Assembly (NCBI GenBank): GCA_030704615.1
Contig: CM060731.1
Location: 23,126,001-23,190,000, forward strand
Source: Takakia lepidozioides
Lineage: Eukaryota > Streptophyta > Takakiopsida > Takakiales > Takakiaceae
Length of the DNA: 64,000 nucleotides
Direction of reading: 5' to 3'
Shown here: positions 60,710 to 64,000 of the stretch, piece after piece
Numbering within the stretch: position 1 is the stretch's first letter
How the letters are laid out: every line of letters begins with the position of its first letter
The notes under the pieces: generated by a model
Seen by the model: only the letters and a program-made list of their open reading frames with translations
Told to the model about the DNA's origin: nothing
The model's database searches: none
Program-made: the position numbers and the translations under genes

Positions 60710-61456
60710 ATGAATTTCTTACAGATTGCAGCACCAATTTCTCCAGTTGCGAAAGGATTGCGCTTGATAATTTTTGACCTGAATGGAGTTTTGTGCAAAG
60801 TCTTGAAGCACCAGAAGAACTACAATGTCCCCCGAATGTCCGAGACAGACTACAGGATACCAGCTCTTGTTGGATTTCGACTTGCATATAGGCGGGAAAA
60901 ATATCGTGAGATGTGGACAGAGTTGAACAAACATTTCCGTCTAGGTATATGGAGCTGCATGATGTACAAGAACTTGCAGCATGTCCTGGACTTTATGCTT
61001 CAGGGTCTTCCTCAGCCGGCATTCGTTATGTCTCAAGAAGATTGTATCTCCTGTCCTACTTCTGTCCACCCTCAATTTATATCAAGATACGACCCACTGA
61101 GTCTGTTCTTGAAGCCATTGATGACGGTCTGGCAAAGATTTGGTGGTCTGTACAATAGGAGTAACACTCTACTCATTGACGATTCTGCTATTAAGTGTGT
61201 GTTGAACCCGCCTGAATCCTGTCTGATTCTAAAATCGTTTGAATCCGTTGACACGGACTCTTGCTATCTCCAGAAGGTTCTCCAGAAATATTTGCTTGAA
61301 ATGAAGAAATCTCGCACCGTTTCCAGTTATCTCAGGGAAAAGAGGATAGGACCTAAGCCTTGTCAGAATGTTTCCACCGATCCCAAGTTTAAGCCTCTCT
61401 TGGATTATGTTGATGATTCTAATTACGGGAATCTCCGATATGATGCTTCAAAATAA
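60710..61456 (+). CDS. NIF/FCP1-SCP-fold gene B
   Basis: Uninterrupted frame to TAA at 61454-61456. The start is either ATG at 60710 or an acceptor at TTACAG (60719-60724). Residues read LRLIIFDLNGVLCKVL, the phosphatase motif I position, with DLNGV in place of DxDGT/V: the first Asp is kept and the second is Asn. Next come IPALVGFRLAYRREKYREMW and HFRLGIWSCMMYKNLQHVLD (WS/T motif II region), then LFLKPLMTVWQRF and NTLLIDDSAIKCVLNPPESC (DD motif III kept). The C-terminus has a basic SYLREKRIGPK tail. This is a land-plant subfamily of haloacid dehalogenase-fold CTD phosphatase-like proteins. With the altered motif, weak or no activity is expected. It is the only copy of the three without an internal stop. 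Confidence 0.78.
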   Translation: MNFLQIAAPISPVAKGLRLIIFDLNGVLCKVLKHQKNYNVPRMSETDYRIPALVGFRLAYRREKYREMWTELNKHFRLGIWSCMMYKNLQHVLDFMLQGLPQPAFVMSQEDCISCPTSVHPQFISRYDPLSLFLKPLMTVWQRFGGLYNRSNTLLIDDSAIKCVLNPPESCLILKSFESVDTDSCYLQKVLQKYLLEMKKSRTVSSYLREKRIGPKPCQNVSTDPKFKPLLDYVDDSNYGNLRYDASK

Positions 61457-61698
61457 AGATTTTTATTGATCAACCACGTCTTTGATTCATTGTATATTTT
61501 TGATTGGTTTTTCTATAGGTTGTATTGTTTTTCTATAAAAACTGTTGTCTACTGTGATTTCCTTTTCAATTTGAATTGACATGGAATTGTTTGCTATCTC
61601 CTAGTCTCATTCATGCGTTTCTCCACCCTATACCATCCTGATCCTTTGAGATACAAGCCTTCTCCGAAACTCGTCTCGGGGGTTTTTTCAAATCCGAC

Positions 61699-61722
61699 AA
61701 CCTCCACTGTGCAGTGGAGGTT
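61699..61722. repeat. palindrome copy P13
   Basis: Perfect arms AACCTCCACTG and CAGTGGAGGTT around TG, between genes B and C. Confidence 0.95.
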
Positions 61723-61764
61723 ATCCTGTGTCTGTACATTGACCTTGTAAGTTCGTTTCTGTAG

Positions 61765-63990
61765 GTTCATGGAGATGCTGTTGATGCCAGCTTCTTGTCG
61801 GGACCTCCATTGGAATCCTCCATATCAGAAATTCGTCGACAGAGGAACAACATTCATACTACTGTTGAGATTTATGTCATCGACGGTGAAGCATCATCCA
61901 GGCACTTGGCTTCCCTTCAATTGCACGACCCTCTTCTTCAGTCCATTCCTGAAAAGGTTGTTCTGTCGCAGGATTGTTTAGGATTGAATGTCGAAGATGG
62001 AAGCCAACTTGACAAATGTGCAGGGGATTTCGTGGACCTCACTCTACAATCCTCACCCTCCATGTTAAGTGTCAAGGGTCTGAAATCTACCTCGAGAATG
62101 TCATCCATTCAGGACGTGGCTGACGTTGCGGCTCCGCAGCACACTGTTGCCTCTCTTCCCTCCTTCTCTCCCCAGCACGAAGGTTGGACAGCCCAAATCA
62201 GAAGGAGTCGGGTAAAATTACTTATATCTGAATTCTAACTCGTCATTTTGTTTTCCTTAGTATTCGGTCTGATGTTCTTGTTTTACTCCAGGCCAAAAAA
62301 TCTGCGGATTGTGACCTTCCTGTCAAACGACGTCTTCATTGGAAATCTGTTCCGAGGTAATCCCTTCGTTATGTGTAAATTCCATTCAGGATGTGGAGTG
62401 CTCAAGGGACAATTTCCATTCCGTTCCCCTTCTCCGCAACCCTTTCGACGAGGACAAGGACGAAACTTCAATTGCAACTTCTCGGCTTCCCGACCCTGCA
62501 GTGTTGGCGCAATGTTCTGCACCGAGGAAGCGGAATAGGGCCCCCAAACCATTCCATCTCCTCTACAAATCGGTTCCACCGGAAAGAAGTCCTTCGTCAG
62601 AGACAAAGCAGACTCGAGGAAGAAAATGAATACCTCGGACATACCGGGGTCTCGTCAAAACACGTCCGTTGGGATGCCAAGCCCGCCAGTGAGACTTTCC
62701 AATAAGGCGACATCGGTACTATTCGATATCATTTCTCCACTTTCTTCTCTTTTCTGTTCATTTGGTTATGCACTAATTAACTCTATCTTTTCTCAACAGG
62801 CGGGGATGCAGCACGATACCTTCATCAATTTTCCTCCGTACAAGGTACTTTCTTGAACCTCCACTTGGCAGTCAACGTACCTCTTCTTAGCAATATAAAC
62901 CGTCCTCTTGAAACTTTCCAAGCCAACAACATTGTGCAACATTTTGCCATTTTCTGCACAATCATGTTGATTTTCCATACACTCAATCATTCTGGGTCAT
63001 GGGTATTTTCATGGCAGAAACACTAATGTCAGTGTGTGATTAACCTGGTTAGGATAACTTTGTCTCTCATCCTTTACATGAACAGCGGGGAAGAGGAAAC
63101 ATATGTTGTTAATTTTGAGTGTCAACGGACTCCTCTGCTACCGGCCACCCCCAACCGGCAGTGAACTGTTTAAGGAGAAATTTCGTTTCAGGAATGTGAC
63201 ACTTCAAGTTCCTGACAGACCGTTTGTGGTGCCTCGGCCTGGAGTCTTGGAGTTTCTGGACCTTGCATTGAAGCATTTTCACGTGGCCATTTGGTCATGT
63301 GCTGATAGAGGTGTTCTTTGTAGGATATTAGAGAGCTTCGTCCCCACGAAAATAGCGAAGAAGTTTTGCTTCATATGGTCTGCTGAGGATTGTAAGGATA
63401 CCACCGGTTATATCAGGCCCGGGATGAAATATCTCGTGAAGGATATTCGAAGTGTTATTGTCAGGTACCCTGATAGACCGTTTGCTACGTAGGGGCAAAT
63501 ACTTCTTGTAGATGATGAGCCATCAAAAGGCTTGCGAAACCCACAAAATTCTGGATTCTTCCCTTTCTCATTCAAGCCTTGACCAAACGGATTGCATGAC
63601 TGGGATGATATGACAGAAGCAGTGTGGCCATATATATCGGAGATGGTTGGAGCTTCAACAGTCATTGATTACATTAGCGAGAACCGGGCAAAGTGTTCTC
63701 ATAAGCCTATTGTTCGAGACCATGCCTGTTGGGCCTGGTATGGAAGATATCTTGATCTTCGTGTTTGGATCCCACAACAAAAGGAACCTGATTACCTTGG
63801 TAGGCACGTGGATCCCACTGTTCTGTTGTTTTGTTCAAAATTTGATTTTCCAATTCTTTTGCATTTGCATTTGCATTTGCACTCTTACCTCAACAAATCC
63901 ATATGCAAAACTTCCACTTTGGGCCTAACTTTTGTCATTTCAATCGCTTGTCCCCAGTTACATTCAAAGAACGAATTCTAAAAGAGGAAC
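61765..63990 (+). pseudogene. NIF/FCP1-SCP-fold gene C (3' end near or beyond the window edge)
   Basis: Plus-strand multi-exon gene. Exons run from 61765 (after CTGTAG) to about 62211 (VHGDAVDASFLSGPPLESS.. HEGWTAQIRRSR), then a short exon KKSADCDLPVKRRLHWKSV near 62292-62356, then 62389 to 62715 (DVECSRDNFHSVPLLRNPFD, Ser/Pro/Lys-rich; exact frame changes unresolved), 62800-62844, and 63087 onward. The intron 62845-63086 holds palindrome P14 eleven bases after its donor. The phosphatase-like exon reads MLLILSVNGLLCYR (both motif I Asp replaced by Ser and Asn), VPRPGVLEFLDLALKHFHVA, IWSCADRG, CFIWSAEDCKD and ILLVDDEPSKGLRNP. In-frame stops lie at 63490-63492 and 63580-63582, after which WDDMTEAVWPYISEM continues in the same frame. 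The final exons run toward the window edge. Confidence 0.68.
62855..62880. repeat. palindrome copy P14 (degraded)
   Basis: GAACCTCCACTT, centre GG, CAGTCAACGTAC. The right arm is eroded. Located just inside a 5' splice site (AAG/GTACTTTCTT) of gene C. Confidence 0.75.
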
Positions 63991-64000
63991 AAGAGCTGCG

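Noticed and set aside
48529-63582. Altered genetic code or stop-codon RNA editing
   Set aside because: The host genes in the same window use standard stops with no internal ones, and all three stop types occur in the damaged genes. U-to-C editing is known from organelles of some non-seed plants, not nuclear genes.
45000-64000. Integrated giant virus
   Set aside because: Palindromes between genes recall hairpin transcript ends of some giant viruses, but no viral core gene is visible, the genes have plant-type introns, and the recognisable domains are transposon or plant families. Not excluded beyond the window.
45000-64000. CRISPR-like array from the regularly spaced palindromes
   Set aside because: Spacing is about a kilobase and the spacers are genes and introns; there is no short-spacer array anywhere in the window.

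Overview
This is nuclear DNA of a land plant. Intron-split genes with plant-type splice sites match typical plant families: a GRAS factor, the two-exon SKP1-like 21 type, a plastid-type solanesyl diphosphate synthase and the plant-only At1g75140 membrane-protein family. Abundant reverse-transcriptase relics, a piggyBac element and DUF7869-type sequences suggest a non-seed plant (bryophyte, lycophyte or fern), but I cannot name the lineage from sequence alone.

The left 36 kb is host gene space. In order: an SCL28-like GRAS gene (+, 5' end outside the window), a 10-kb relic zone (sugar-transporter exon fragment, tandem repeats, copia and LINE relics), a mitochondrial-type adenylate kinase (+), a cinnamoyl-CoA-reductase-like gene with an apparent 14-nt coding deletion (+), a SKP1-like 21 homologue (-), an At1g75140-like membrane protein (+), BUD31 (-) and solanesyl diphosphate synthase (-). 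I resolved exon boundaries for all of these; the reading frame closes exactly for every one except the reductase.

From 36.8 to 44.8 kb the window is transposon-rich: a tRNA-derived SINE, a 695-bp element with ~93-bp terminal inverted repeats, a structurally complete piggyBac element with TTAA flanks and a lightly damaged transposase, and a 5'-truncated LINE.

From 45 kb to the end lies an unusual accessory block. It holds a telomere-like 194-bp satellite, a minus-strand gene with DUF8039-like and DUF7869-like regions, a protein with RNA polymerase II CTD-like YSPxSP repeats, a ParB-like plus methylase-like composite pseudogene, an orphan DUF8039-like exon, and three FCP1/SCP (NIF)-fold phosphatase-like domains whose catalytic aspartates are altered. 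Scattered through it, and seen nowhere else in the window, are 14 copies of a palindrome with 11-bp arms around a variable 2-bp centre, often about 1.0-1.4 kb apart and several inside introns. Most genes of the block carry in-frame stops. I infer a decayed multi-gene mobile element or a repeat-tagged gene cluster. The CTD-like repeats beside CTD-phosphatase-fold genes, and the shared palindrome, are the most interesting signals here.
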